From Bidens hawaiensis (Eukaryota; Streptophyta; Magnoliopsida; Asterales; Asteraceae), in assembly GCA_021521415.1 (NCBI GenBank), contig JAIQDT010000841.1, forward strand, positions 806,001-870,000: a stretch of 64,000 nt of DNA. The letters run 5' to 3'. This document shows positions 23,391 through 36,190 of this stretch, in pieces; the stretch's first letter is position 1; each line of letters starts with the position of its first letter. The notes beneath the pieces were generated by a model. It did no database searches, had not been told where the DNA came from, and saw only the letters and a list, made by a program, of their open reading frames with translations. Made by a program: the position numbers and the translations under genes.

Positions 23391-24770
23391 AGTGATATCT
23401 TCAGTATTTTCAAAAACAAAATATTCACACTCATGTGCTTGACCAAGTCCAAGTTAATCACATTGATTAAACCAGATTAATGTTTTAACCATTTTTCAGA
23501 AAATATATTGTTTGCCAAGTTCAAGTTAATGACCTTGCCAAGTTATGATTCCGAAACACAAGCTCAGTCAATATTACCCAACATATTTCACCACAGATAG
23601 TATTCCAATATCAAAAGTCAAAAATAAATCAGAAATGTAAAATGTTTTTGGTTTAAAGAAAGCAGTAAAAAACTGAAATGTAAAGTAATTACAAACAATG
23701 AACTTTCAAACTATTTACAAACCGAAAAACACACATATTTGTGAGTTTGAGTAGTGAATCATAATTACAAAAATGACTTTCCATCATAGTTTTATATTTC
23801 AGCTTTATTATGACTGGTGTTAATTTAGTTATTGGTATTGTTGTCCACTTAAACCTTTTAACAATATTTTCTGAAATTTCTGTGATATGATTAAGGTTCA
23901 TTTAGGGTACAAAATATTTATGTGGTTCCTACAATATCAGGATCTATCACCCTCTAATCTTTATTCAGACATAGTTTGATTTTCACCATGTCACCCCAAC
24001 CTTACATAAACCTGACTAATCTGATCAACAAAAACTTACACTTTTTGACTCTGTTGCACATTTTCTTATTTTTGTTCGCACTTTAAGCAATAGAAAATAA
24101 AGCAGAGGGTTTAAAAACCTTAACCATCCGGTCGAATATCCCTATCATGCATGAGAAAGACCAGGTTTTCAAATAAAAAAAAGACTAACCAAGAAAATAA
24201 AGCAGAGGGTTCAAAAACCTTAACAATCAGGTCGGATATCCCTATCACGCTAGAGAAAGTCCAAGGTTTTCAACTAAAAGACTAACCAAGAAAATAAAGC
24301 ATAATGTCTTTTACTAAAATGACATATCTTTTGCATTTTTCTTTTAACTATTTTTCTTTTTCTTTTTAACATTTGTGCAATATATAACTCTTGACAGACA
24401 CAAACTTTTGATCAGGCATAAAAAGACTTGAGTATGACAGACTGTTAAACTTCCACCTTCATTACCGATACTTTGCTAGAGACTAACACCCCATCAATCA
24501 TATTAATCCACTAATTTTGACAATATTTAAATTTATATCACGTATATTTTTCTTACTTGTCTATCTAAGGCCTACCAACGCACTAATGCAGTTAAGCAAA
24601 CAATATTTTTGGCTTTTTTTTCTACTAAACTTGCGAGTAAGATGACCAATATACTACCGTCTTCCATTTATGCTTCAAAAACTCATTTTAAAGAGTATTT
24701 TTCAGTGTTTTTTGCTTTTTACATATTTGAGTGCTTTTTTTCCAGAATTTTATATGTTTTTGGATTTTCT
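23391..24770 (-). other. copia-2 pol-ORF2 interval, non-coding
   Basis: It matches copia-1 8,500-9,300 in patches: the KWTTIP-encoding block near 23,850, and the ACCAATATACTACCGTCTTC-like text near 24,640. The short open frame at 23,689-23,901 has a partner at 8,500-8,748, but neither looks like a real protein. Copia-2 is cut at about 24,770; its pol is missing. Confidence 0.6.
24090..24302. repeat. Tandem repeat, unit about 97 bp
   Basis: AGAAAATAAAGCAGAGGGTT recurs at about 24,092 and 24,191, and its first part again at 24,288. The intervening text is conserved (CCTTAAC.ATC.GGTCG.ATATCCCTATCA). A single related unit occurs in copia-1 near 8,865-8,935. Confidence 0.8.
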
Positions 24771-24774
24771 CAAA

Positions 24775-25234
24775 ACATCGACATGGCTTGGATATAGCTT
24801 ATAATGGTAACCTTGAAGAAGCAAGAAATAAAATCAAGAAAGGGGTAAGTCAGGCCTATGGTGAAAGGATAAGCTAGGAAGCCGATCCACTTCTTGGAAA
24901 TGTAGTAAGAACAAAGAGTTTATCAAAGGGATGAATACGAGTAACGGCGGGGAAAGCATTGCCGGATTATAAATATGAAATGTCAAGGTTAGAAAAATTG
25001 CAGACTTCGAAGTCCGGGTCGGTCAAGATTTATTGACATTCAAAGTCAGGATGAACGTCTCCGCTGCTAGAGGCGGAAGTTCTGGATCTCTTCCTGGTCA
25101 TGATCGAAAAAGAAAGAGAAATCATAGAAACCCTAGAAAGAAGAACAGGAAGAGATTACCTGGATCCACAAATGACGAGAAGATATGTAGCAAGATGGAG
25201 TAATTATAAGGATTAATACTGAGTTAAAAGATGT
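24775..25234 (-). pseudogene. Tat-type gypsy antisense ORF fragment
   Basis: Closely similar to 40,935-41,395 (for example GGATAAGCTAGGAAGCCGAT in both), which encodes the Transposase_28-like extra ORF on the minus strand. Here the frames are broken. It is truncated on the left at the copia-2 junction, and on the right the LARD LTR is inserted at 25,235. Confidence 0.7.
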
Positions 25235-25518
25235 TGTGACATTCCTCAAATTCGAGTCTCGAGTTGTTTTTGTTTTGTAAACTTTTATTTTGTAAAACCG
25301 ATTCAACATTTTTAGAACCTTATTTAATTATTATATAATATTAATATAGACTTCGATCTTAAATAAATCGATGTTTGTCATAATATAGTGTTGTTAAGAA
25401 AAACATAAGGGGTTTAAAATGACTTTCGTAAACTCGTTATAAACTTTAGAAACCTTTAAACTCGTATTAAACCATGACTGAAACTTGAAGGGCCATTTCT
25501 GTAAATATGTAACATGCA

Positions 25519-25541
25519 TATATAAAAAAAAAAAACCCTAA
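25519..25541 (+). promoter_or_regulatory. TATA box and telo-box in LARD LTR
   Basis: TATATAAA (25,519-25,526) is followed at 25,533 by AAACCCTAA, the telo-box known from promoters of plant translation-related genes. The pair is conserved in the second LTR near 33,295-33,315. A CT-rich, leader-like tract follows, and GAGGTGAGT near 27,678 looks like a splice donor. Confidence 0.45.
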
Positions 25542-25739
25542 CCCTATCTTATTATTATCTAGCCCCCCACCCACCTTATAGCCGTTTTCCGGTGAACCCT
25601 GGTTTTCCGGCGGCCGGCGAGCACCACCACCTCCAACGCACACCACCAGTGAACTCCTCCATTTCCCCTTTCGGCTCCTCCGGCGTTCGTCTCCGGCGGG
25701 TTCGTTTTTCCGGCGCCAGAGCGGCGGCCCGGCAACTTC

Positions 25740-25905
25740 GGCTCTCTCTTTCTCTCGGATATCTCCGTCTCTCAGCACTCTCTCCGTCTCCCTCTTTATC
25801 TCTCTCGGCCCTCTCACCGTATCTCTCTCTCTCACTCATCGTCTCTCTCTCTCTCTGCCTATCCCTCTCTCACTGTCTCTCTCTCTTTCTCTCTCGCTCT
25901 CAGCC
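25740..25905 (+). repeat. CT-rich tract in LARD LTR
   Basis: Long runs of TCTC, conserved at 33,565-33,715 in the second LTR. Pyrimidine-rich tracts like this are common in plant 5' leaders. Confidence 0.85.
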
Positions 25906-26164
25906 TCGTTTTTCCTGCGAGCCTCCGATGGCTGGAAATCGGTCTCCGACGACCCCGCTCGACTCCGACAATTGCTCTCGGCCAAACTTCATATGGTAAA
26001 GAGATTTAGAGTTTTGTTTATCTTGGTGTCTAACTCATTAACGGGTAATCGAGTCGCGAGTTAGGTTCCCCCTAAACCGACTTTTGAGAGTGTTTGGAAT
26101 TGTATTATTTATTTATTAATCGCATAACTTATAATAAGGCCTATTATTATTATTAACAAGATAA

Positions 26165-26207
<43 letters not shown>

Positions 26208-26602
26208 CATTTTTATTATTGTTATTATTATTGTTTAACAAAACAATTATTATTATCATTATTTTCATAACAATATATTATTATTATTATCATTATTATT
26301 ATGATTATTAAGTAATATTATTAAATTATATTATTGTGAATATTATCCACTTGTTTTGTTAAACTGAAACCCATGCGGGCCTAGTTACCATTTAACGTCA
26401 TCATCATTCGAGTTATATCTTTTTATCACTAATACAACTATTATTAAAATGTTATACGTATTAGTTATTATTAATATGGCATATAATTATTATAATAGTA
26501 ATAATTATTATTATTAAAACTTATAAATTTATTAATAACGTTTTCAACAATAAAGTAATAATTATTATATTTATTATTACTACTACTATTATTAGTTTTA
26601 AC

Positions 26603-27188
26603 CAAGGTTGCAAAAGTCGCTAGGCGCTCCCAGGGCTGTCGACTAGGGAGTTGCGAGTACTCGATCTAGGCGGGGAGTACTCGGGCATTGTATTTTATAA
26701 AGAAATTCATTTTTCGGAGATTATATATATGTCAAATATGAAAAGTTTACTAAATATTTTACAAAATACAAATGAAAATTACAAAAACAATCAATAACAC
26801 ATACATATTAGTTCAAGAACGTGTCTCAGTTGATGAAAGATGTACCTAAATCGTACTTAAATAAGATGTTTGCGAGTTTATAACTTCGAATCAGATGATA
26901 ACAATGGGGGTTGCAAGTTTAGAACATAAATTAGGTTGCGTCTTAGTGTGAAAAGGAAAAAAAGCAATGATAAGCTCTTGAAGAAATTGAGTTTTTGTAA
27001 TAAAATTCAAAATTTTGTTAAGGCCGAGTTGGACCGCCTAGCCCGAGTAGAGCCGCCTAGATCCGAGTTGGACCGCCTAGTGCCGATTCCGAGTTTTTTG
27101 ACCTTAGAGAAGAAAAGCGGTGCAGTGAAGTTCCGAGTAGCGCCTAGGCGCCGAGTACTCGGCCGCCTAGGCCGATTTTACAACACTG
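26603..27188. mobile_element. Non-autonomous hAT element
   Basis: An 8-bp TSD GTTTTAAC (26,595-26,602 and 27,189-27,196) flanks 586 bp with inverted ends: CAAGGTTGCAAAA against CAGTGTTGTAAAA read from the other end. The sister LTR has the uninterrupted site with a single GTTTTAAC at 34,390-34,397, a natural empty site. The ends contain repeated GCCTAGGCGG/CGAGTACTCGG-type sequence. No transposase. Confidence 0.93.
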
Positions 27189-27917
27189 GTTTTAACTACA
27201 ATTCTCAATTGGTAGTATTACTATGTGTTATTATCATTATTATCTTATATATATATATATATATATATAACATATTCTAACATCATTATTATCATTTCTA
27301 TCTTTATCATTAATAATATTATTATAATTTTTATTATCTATTTATTTTTATAAAAACCGAACCCTTGATTTAAAACGCGTCTTGTTTTCTATTTAATATT
27401 GGTTTAGTTATTTAAAAGCCCAAATAAAATAATATTATTTTATTTTTAAATTATCAATTAAGTACGAGTCTCTAATCATCAACAAATTAACCGGTAATCC
27501 GATTTGCAACCGAACCTCATCGTACAATGTTTCCAATATAGTTTCATTATGGTTTCAAGTTCATTAATATATTACATTATTTATTTTAGCTAAGGTGTTT
27601 ATCGTTTCAAGTCGGATATGTTCGTTTACCGTTCGAGCTTAATTTATGTATATATTTATTTCTCGGTTCGTCAATCGAGGTGAGTACTTTCATACCCCTT
27701 TTTCCATCTTTCGTTTTGGGGTGACATTTCATATTTATCAAACTAAATGCTTTATTTACTTGAATTTTAAACCCACAAACATGATTGTATACTTTACTTA
27801 AATAATTTCTTGATTTGGTGTTCTATGCTTACATGCTTATATGCTTATGTGTTTACCACTTTTGGAAGGTTGATCATAAATCCGTGAACTATCTGGTATT
27901 CTCTTATAGCACGGTGC

Positions 27918-28062
27918 CGTTAATGTATTCTTATTAACGACCTCATGAAATCCGAATCTATTTATAGACGGTGCCGTTAATGTATTCTTATTAACGACCT
28001 CATATAAAAATCCTGAACCATCTGGTATTTACTTTTGCCAGGTGTCGCTAATGTGTTAGCGA
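27918..28062 (+). repeat. Three hairpin repeats near the LARD LTR 3' end
   Basis: Arms CGTTAAT / ATTAACG with loop GTATTCTT at 27,918-27,939 and again at 27,975-27,996. The third has arms TCGCTAA / TTAGCGA with loop TGTG at 28,045-28,062. The third stem differs from the first two by a paired change (T:A to C:G). In the other LTR (35,130-35,210) one arm in each copy has mutated. Confidence 0.8.
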
Positions 28063-28450
28063 TCTCAAATCATCCATACTGTTGCTTTTATTTATTGTTT
28101 TGTATACAAGTTTTGTGGCTTTTTATTACTATATACTCATATGCTCAATCTTATGAATTGCTCACCAACCTTTGTGTTGACAAACTTTATTTTATAAAAT
28201 GTTACAGGTTTGACTTTTGTTGACTCGAGGACTTGACGAAAAACGTTATCAAGACTATTAGGGTATTAGTAAAACGAACAATATGACTGCTACTTGTTTT
28301 CAAATTGTTAATATGAACGAGATGTGATGTTTATTGATTTATGAAATAAAATGAGTTAATAAAATATTGTCACTTGATATAGTGTCTTGTGTATTTGTCC
28401 TATCACGTTGTACCCCGGCATGTTCCGCCGCCTTTGGTCGGGGTGTGACA

Positions 28451-31400
28451 GATTGGTATCAGAGCCACAAGACTATAAGATAGGTGGTCAGACGTAACGA
28501 CCTAGTATAGTCTTTACTTTAGGGTCCTTATACGTGTTGCCTATACGTGTTTACCCTACTTGATTGTTCAATACATTTGTTTATTTATATACTTATTTAT
28601 TCTATCAAATCAAAAATATACACATACACACACTTTCATAGTACTCCAAGGTATCCTTACCTTAAAACGCAAAAAACATTAGTTTTTATTGTGTTTTATG
28701 GATCACGAGCTTAACTTGGATCCCGTTGTTTCAAATATCCTAAAGATTGTCTCATATTAGATGACCACTTTAAGTAGTCGAATGCGAGCGTTCTGGTCAC
28801 CTTCCAAATGTTTGGTGTTGAAAACATAAAAGCCTCGATGGTACGTGGACTAGTGTTTTGACATCCCGTTGTATCTCGATTTATTGTCTTTGTCATTATC
28901 GTTATTTGAGTCGAAAACATGAAAAAGACGCGGTGGTACGTGCACATGTTTAGACTCCAACATGGTATTTTTGTAAAATGGTTTTTAGTGTCGGAATGTC
29001 AAGTCATAGTGGTTTATGCACGATTTTCCGCCTTTAAATCTTAAAACATTACTTGTACATTTCAATAACTTAAACCATTTTCCCTTTATTTTGTTATAAA
29101 TCCTTATCACAAGTCTTCATTTATAAAAGTAATTTTATATTGTGAATAATTCTTTTATATCTCGATTTTATGTAGTAAAGTTTTTACGCCAATTTTATCA
29201 TTTTGTTTTCACAACGATTTTATTTATATAAATTTCATCCATGGCGACCTCTTCGATAAATATATGTATATATATATATATATACATTTTCAATCCATTC
29301 ACTATGATTTTTAATATGCCATCTATTTTCATTAAGACTATTTATAATCAAAATTCTCATTATATAAATTTCATCATATTAAAAAGATTTCATGACAAAT
29401 GTTACTTTGAATTTACAAGTACATCTTCTATTATATAAACTTTAAATTTTCTTTAAAGTCCCTTTACAAAAAAAATTGTATAAAATTTCATTTTATAACT
29501 ATTCCGTTTATTTTGAAAGATCCTTTCACAATATTAATTATTTAAACTTTTCACGACGTTTTAATTATATTACATAATATCCATGGTAGAATTCTCATTA
29601 CCTAAAATCTATTTTACAACAACTTTCATCATGCAATCTTTGGTTCATTATAAATTTTCGCAAATAAAATCTGCATCTTACGATTTTCCACGTTTTAAAA
29701 TTTTTATGATAGTTTTGTCATGATCTTCCAAGAAAGTCACAAACTTATAGCTTGTAATCTCCTTGAAACTCTCATGCAAAACTTCATAGAAATTTTACTT
29801 TAAAGACCAAAAATCGTTTGCTTGTGATTTCTCGATTTACAATGCCGGCCATTTTAACTTACCAGAATATTTTCATTACACGATATTAAATAACTAACTT
29901 GGTAAAAAAAATTTTCATTACGCAACTTTATATCCCCAAAACGACATTCATCATTCAATATTGAGACCTCATAACAAATTTTAACATTCAATTTACCTAT
30001 TTTAAATTTCCTCATAAGCAAAATTTATTTTAATTTTTATAAAAATTTATTTTGCTTCCTCATGACAATCGACTTTTATTTTCACAATAAACCTTAAAAT
30101 GCAAACTTTATGATCTTAGTTTTTCCGTGATGTCTCCCACTACTTAATTTTAAGCATTTTCATGAACGATTTACGTTATGCGGATTGATTTATTTCAAAT
30201 TTTCTCGTAAATTATTTTACAACTTAAGCCGACCCGACGTATCTTAACAACTCTCATTTTAGTGGAAAATTTTAGCAAAAACAAATTGTGTGATTCACAC
30301 GCTCGGATCTCAAAAAGAAAAATCTATTTATATGATATATATATTAACATGTAATTTTAATTATCAAAATTTTCATGAACATTTCAAACATTATTTATAA
30401 ATTATGGTATTTTCAATTTAATACCTACTATTAGTCAAAAAAATCTCCCTGGACGCAACCAAGTTTTCAAACACCCGTATTCCCTCTCAAACTACCGCCT
30501 CAAATCAAACCATCATTCCACTTCAAAAGTTTCCCGAGCACTCAAATCTTTCCTCAATATGAACGAAACCTAACACATCAACGTTATATCCTCACCTACC
30601 CAAACCCCATGCAGGTCCAAGATATACGAAATCAACCCAACAAAAGGCCCTAATTACCAACACTTCTACGCCACGAAAACCTATCAAACCTACTATCCTA
30701 ATACTTCAAAGACACCGACAAACACACTCACTAATGCCTTGAACATATAAAAACCAAAGTTTAATCAACTATGACTCAAAACCCTTCGACCCATACTATA
30801 TCGAGTCACAAACCATATCGCCACACCGTTCACATCCAACCATAGAGTTTGACAGCAACATAGTAACCCAAACACTCCTTACAAAATACATGTATAAACC
30901 AAATCTCAACCCAAACTAGCCAAGATCAAAATTATCCAACCCATCAACTTAACCCGAGCTCAAATAAGCCAAACCTCACCTATTATCCCAACCACTACTC
31001 ACCCAAATCATCTAAGGCTAACCCACTCAAATGACCTAAACTCAACAAACCTCATCAATTCAACTCAAGAAAACTCAACTATCCAAGCCAACCTAAACAC
31101 TCTCACTTACCACTAAACTTCCAAACCATTCACCGTACGAAGCCTAAAAACCCTTCCATACACACACGAGCTTCATTTTCTCCCCTAAATTTTTTTATGT
31201 ATATATATATATACAACTAGTGTACTTATAACAACCTCATGTGTTCAAATAATCATTTTTTTAATTTATAAACTCTAAATATATATATGGTATTGTCATG
31301 ACAACAAAATTCTATTTTGAGGATTTGTTTTCAAAGAGATTATTAAACGATTATATGCGTGTTTTGAAGGTTTTAAATATTGTCACTCAAGGTGATAAAT

Positions 31401-33010
31401 CTCTTAATAATTTTATAAATACGAGGTTTCATTTTGATTGTTGAATGAGAGATTTATTCAATAACAAATTACAACTTTCCTTATTTTGCATAAACGCAAT
31501 GATCATGGCTTTACAAATCTTTTTGGGACACATTTATAAACGCTTCATACTAGATTTTGTTACACAAATTTTTGTTCAATAACGATTTACACGACTAATA
31601 TCTCTTATTATCGCAAGCATCATCACTTTATATAATTTATTTTCGTCACGATAACTTTATGTATACAAACTCCTTTAACAACTTGGGTTACAAGATTTAC
31701 ATTCAATAATGATTTAAATATTTTACCTAGCAACGCGTTACCGCGATGCTTTGTTATTATGTACATTTCTTAGAAACAATAAAACGGCCTTACTTAAGAC
31801 CTCATTTTCAAATTTTTTTTCTATTATACGCTACGCGATTTACCTATTTCAACATTAATTCGAGTCTCACAATTATTGCAATTTTCTTTTCATTTGAGGA
31901 GATGTTTCGATGACAATATTACGCACATGAGATTTCACTTTTGTGTTTTGGTTTTCATGACCGAATGCAAACTATTCAATAACAAATTGTGTAATACCTT
32001 AATAGCCTCAATTTCGCTACAATTTTTTTTTATCTTTTAAACGATATTTCCATGACTATGTTATTCATATTTGAGCATTTATGGAAACACAATTCTATAT
32101 CATTTTATATAATCTATTCACGGTCTATGTGGTTATCTACAAGTTTTGGCGCAGTTAGAAACCGTTATTATAATGACGATTATATAAATGGTTTCACAAT
32201 AGTGGTCGTATTCATGTTTTATAATATTTTATCGATTGTTTTGGTTGTTAACTAAATACTATTTTATTTATGTTGATACACGTATGCGTCACCCCAAAGA
32301 AACTCACCTCATTCTCGTGATTTCACGCAATCATATTCTAAATTACTTATAACCTCAAGTTTGTACACGTATGAAACTTATTGTACGACATTATTATTAA
32401 ATTGTAACGTTGTTCACCCCGACCGCATGTACTCACTTTTGGGTTTCTCATTTACACCTATTGGATTTTTCATTCTTCACTCTTTGGATTCTCGTTTCCT
32501 TTATTGGATTTCTCATTTCTTCTATCAGAGTTCTCATTATTAAAATTCAACAGATTTATGCACGTTTCAAATTATTAAAATTTCAAAAAGAAAATAATAA
32601 TATATAAATATGTCTCTTTAAACCACACAATGGGACAAACCATGTGGACCATACGACGATCTAAATAATTAATTATGGGTGCACACTTAATTATCGAAAT
32701 CCCCTTATGGAAGCCATAGCAAGTACACTCGTGTGCGATAATTCAGACCCGAGAATGATGGCAGAAAAATGATAGAAATGCGAATCATGATAAGAGCATG
32801 GTGGATACGGCCAGGTACATCCTATATATAAGTGCCTTTATTATGTTTCCAATTTGTAGCGTTTTTCAAATCATGCAAGGATTTGACGCTATTCTTTTGT
32901 TTCAAATTTTTCGGAAAATTCTTTTATCAAGGACGACATTGGATAGTAATTACCTCTTTACTTTAAGTTATTTTAGTTTCGGGAAGAAATTTCCAGAAAG
33001 TTGGGGATAC
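28451..33010 (+). mobile_element. LARD internal region, non-coding
   Basis: 4,560 bp between the LTRs with no gag, protease, integrase or RT trace in any frame; the longest open frames are under 100 codons and unrelated to known domains. A C/A-rich segment (30,430-31,170) contrasts with AT-rich flanks. A modest purine stretch (AAAGTTGGGGA) just before 33,011 may be the polypurine tract. Structure fits a large retrotransposon derivative (LARD) moved by partners. Confidence 0.8.
28454..28466 (+). other. LARD primer-binding site (tRNA-Met)
   Basis: TGGTATCAGAGCC, three bases after the LTR end. Confidence 0.9.
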
Positions 33011-35264
33011 TGTGACATTCGTCAAATTCGAGTCTCGAGTTGTTTTTGTTTTGTAAACTTTTATTTTGTAAAACCAATTCAACATTTTTAGAACCTTATT
33101 TAACTATTATATAATATTAATATAGACTTCGATCTTAAATAAATTGATGTTTGTCATAATATAGTGTTGTTAAGAAAAACATAAGGGATTTAAAATGACT
33201 TTCGTAAACTCGTTATAAGCTTTGGAAACCTTTAAACTCGTATTAAACCATGACTGAAACTTGGAGGGCCATTTATGTAAATATTTAATATGCATATATA
33301 TAAAAAAAAACCCTAACCCTATCTTATTATTATCTAGCCCCCCCCCCCCCACCTTATAGCCGTTTTCTGGCGAATCCTGGTTTTCCGGCGGCCGGCGAGC
33401 ACCACCACCTCCGACGCACACCACCACCGAACTCCTCCTTTTCCCCTTTTCGTTCTCCGGTAACCCCGCACCCAAAAACCACCCTTTTTCCCCTCTCGGC
33501 TCCTCCGGCGTCTCCGGCGGGTTCGTTTTTCTGGCGCCGGAGCGGCGGCCCGGCAGCTTCGGCTCTCTTTTTCTATCGGCTCTCTCCGTCTCTCAGCACT
33601 CTCTCCGTCTCCCTCTTTATCTCTCTCGGCCCTCTCACCGAATCTCTCTCTCTCACTCACCATCTCTCTCTCTCTCTGCCTATCCCTCTCTCACTGTCTC
33701 TCTCTCTCGCTCTCCGCCTCATTTTTCCGGCGAGCCTCCGATGGCCGGAATCGGTCTCTAACGACCTCGCTCGGCTCCGACAATTGCTCTCGGCCAAACT
33801 TCATATGGTAAGGAAATTTAGAGTTTTGTTTATCTTGGTGTCTAACTTATTAACCGGTAATCGAGTCGCGAGTTCGGTTCCCTCTAAATCGACTTTGGAG
33901 AGTGTTTGGAATTATATTATTTATTTTATTAATCTCATAACTTATAATAAGGCCTATTATTATTATTAACAAGATAATATTTATTATTATTATTATCATT
34001 ATTATTATTGTTATTATTATTGTTTAACAAAACAATTATTATGATCATTATTTTCATAACAATAGATTATTATTATTATGATTATTATCATTATTATTAT
34101 GATTATTAAGTAATATTATTAAATTATATTATTGTGAATATTATCCACTTGTTTTGTTAAACCGAAACCCATGCGGGCCTAGTTACCATTTAACGTCATC
34201 ATCATTCGAGTTATATCTTTTTATCACTAATACAACTATTATTAAAATGTTATAAGTATTAGTTATTATTAATATGGCATATTATTATAATAGTAATAAT
34301 TATTATTATTAAAACTTATAAATTTATTAATAACGTTTTCAACAATAAAGTAATAATTATTATATTTATTATTACTACTACTATTATTAGTTTTAACTCA
34401 ATTATCAATTGGTAGTATTACTATGTGTTATTATCATTATTATCTTATATATCTATATATATATATATATATATATATATAACATCTTCTAAAATCATTA
34501 TTATCATTTCTATCTTTATCATCAATAATATTATCATAAGCATTATTATCAATTCATTTTTATAAAAACCGAACCCTTGATTTAAAACCCGTCTTGTTTT
34601 TTATTTAATATTGGTTTAGTTATTTTAAAGCCAAAATAAAATAATATTATTTTATTTTTAAATTGCCAATTAAGTACGAGTCCCTAATCATCAACAAATT
34701 AACCGGTAATCCGATTTACAACCGAACCTCATCGTTCAATGTTACCAATATTGTTTCATTATGGTTTCAAGTTCATTAATATATTACATTATTTATTTTA
34801 GCTAAGGTGTTTATCGTTTCAAGTCGGATCTGTTGGTTTACCGTTCGAGCTTCATTTATGTATCTATTTATTTCTTGGTTCGTCAATCGAGGTGAGTACT
34901 TTCATACCCCTTTTTCCATCTTTCATTTTGGGGTGACATTTCATACTTATCAAACTAAATTCTTTATTTACTTGAATCTTAAACCCACAAACGTGATTGT
35001 ATACTTTAATTAAATAATTGCTCGATTTGGTGTTCTATGCTTACATGCTTATATGCTTATGTGTTTACCGTTTTTGGAAGGTTGATTTATAAATCCGTGA
35101 ACTATCTGGTATTCTCTTAGCACGGTGCCATTAATGTATTCTTATTAACGACCTCATGAAATCCGAATCTATTTATAGACGGTGCCGTTAATGTATTCTT
35201 ATTAATGACCTCATATAAAAATCCTGAACCATCTGGTATTCTCTTATGGCAGGTGTCGCTAATG
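33011..35264 (+). repeat. LARD 3' LTR, truncated
   Basis: Aligns with the 5' LTR from TGTGACATTC to GTGTCGCTAATG, then switches abruptly to gypsy integrase sequence, losing the last ~400 bp. It lacks the hAT insertion found in the other LTR and has an extra CGTTCTCCGGTAACCCCGCA-like insert near 33,450. (AT)n lies at about 34,447-34,482. Confidence 0.9.
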
Positions 35265-36190
35265 CATGTCAAAGACGTAACAACATTCTTCATCAGCCAC
35301 ATGACGCTATCCATCCGATCATATCTCCTTGGCCCTTCATGAAGTGGGGAATGGATATTGCGAGAAAACTACCAAAGGCTCCAGAAGGAAAGGTTTTCAT
35401 GTTAGTAGTGACAGATTACTTTTCCAATTGGAATGAAGTAGAGGCATTTGTCGAAGTTACAGAACAAGAAGTGATATCCTTCATCAAAAGAAATATCCAC
35501 ACACGTTTCAAAATCCCAGCTGAGATCATCTGCGACAACGGGTCGTAATTCATTGGCAAAAGATCTACCGACTTTTTTGTTGCATAGTGGATAAATAAGA
35601 TTACTTCCACGTTAGTACACCCTTAAGCCAATGGCCAAGCAGAATCTTCAAACAAGATCATCGTCAACAGTTTGCGGAAGAAGTTAGGGACAAAGAAAGG
35701 ACAGTGGGATGAAGACCTGCCATTCGTGTTATGGGCAGGTCGAGCTACATCAACGAACGCAACGGGGAAAACTCCTTTCTCATTAGTGTTTGGGATCGAA
35801 GAGATGGTTCCGACTGAGATGGTGATCCCTACTTCAAGATCCTGCCTCAAGATCCCTGAAACCAACATTCAGGATATTGCCGATGATCTTGACGTGATAG
35901 ATGAACTCAGGTACTCTGCAAGAATCCATATGGCAGCATACCAGCAAAGGATCACCAAATCCTACAACAAGAACGTCAGGGTTAGAAGATTTCAAGTTAG
36001 AGATCTAGTACCAAGGAAGCCATTTCAGAATACGACGGGTCCTTAGGATGAAAAATTAGCACCCAAATAGGAAGGACCATATAAAATTGAGGCTAAGTCA
36101 CGAAAATGAGCATATAAGCTATCTACTATGGATGGCAGGATCCTGCCAATATCCTGGAATGTTGCTCACCTTAAACTCTACTTCGTGTAA
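35265..36190 (+). pseudogene. Tat-type gypsy integrase and end of pol
   Basis: It begins inside the zinc finger (CQRRNN), then SPWPFMKWGMDIARKLP with the first catalytic Asp, VVTDYFSNWNEVEA, ICDNGS with the second Asp, and NGQAESSNK with the Glu. The order SPWPF.WGMDI is typical of the Tat lineage. Two in-frame TAA stops follow ICDNGS and VHP, where the family normally has Gln, so both could be C-to-T changes. Pol ends ...WNVAHLKLYFV-stop at 36,188-36,190. RT and protease are missing upstream, cut away at the LARD junction. Confidence 0.88.

Larger units (their letters stand above)
25235..28450 (+). repeat. LARD 5' LTR (3.2 kb)
   Basis: It begins TGTGACATTCC at 25,235 and ends GGGGTGTGACA at 28,450, directly before a tRNA-Met primer site. 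The sister LTR begins at 33,011. Length is 3,216 bp including a 586-bp hAT insertion at 26,603. It contains a TATA box, AAACCCTAA, a CT-rich tract, (TTA)n arrays at about 26,168-26,207 and hairpin repeats near its 3' end. Open frames in the CT-rich part (Arg/Gly/Ser-rich) are low complexity and occur in both LTRs; I do not regard them as genes. Confidence 0.9.

Noticed and set aside
25592..25999. Plus-strand 135-codon frame and overlapping minus frames in the CT-rich region
   Set aside because: Low-complexity frames in an LTR; the related frames in the sister LTR (33,170-33,663) are disrupted differently, so no conserved protein.
28711..32607. Small open frames in the LARD internal region (for example 28,711-28,947; 32,052-32,255; 32,798-33,091)
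   Set aside because: Composition is AT-driven (Phe/Ile/Tyr/Ser), with no motif, no neighbouring exon signals and no counterpart elsewhere.
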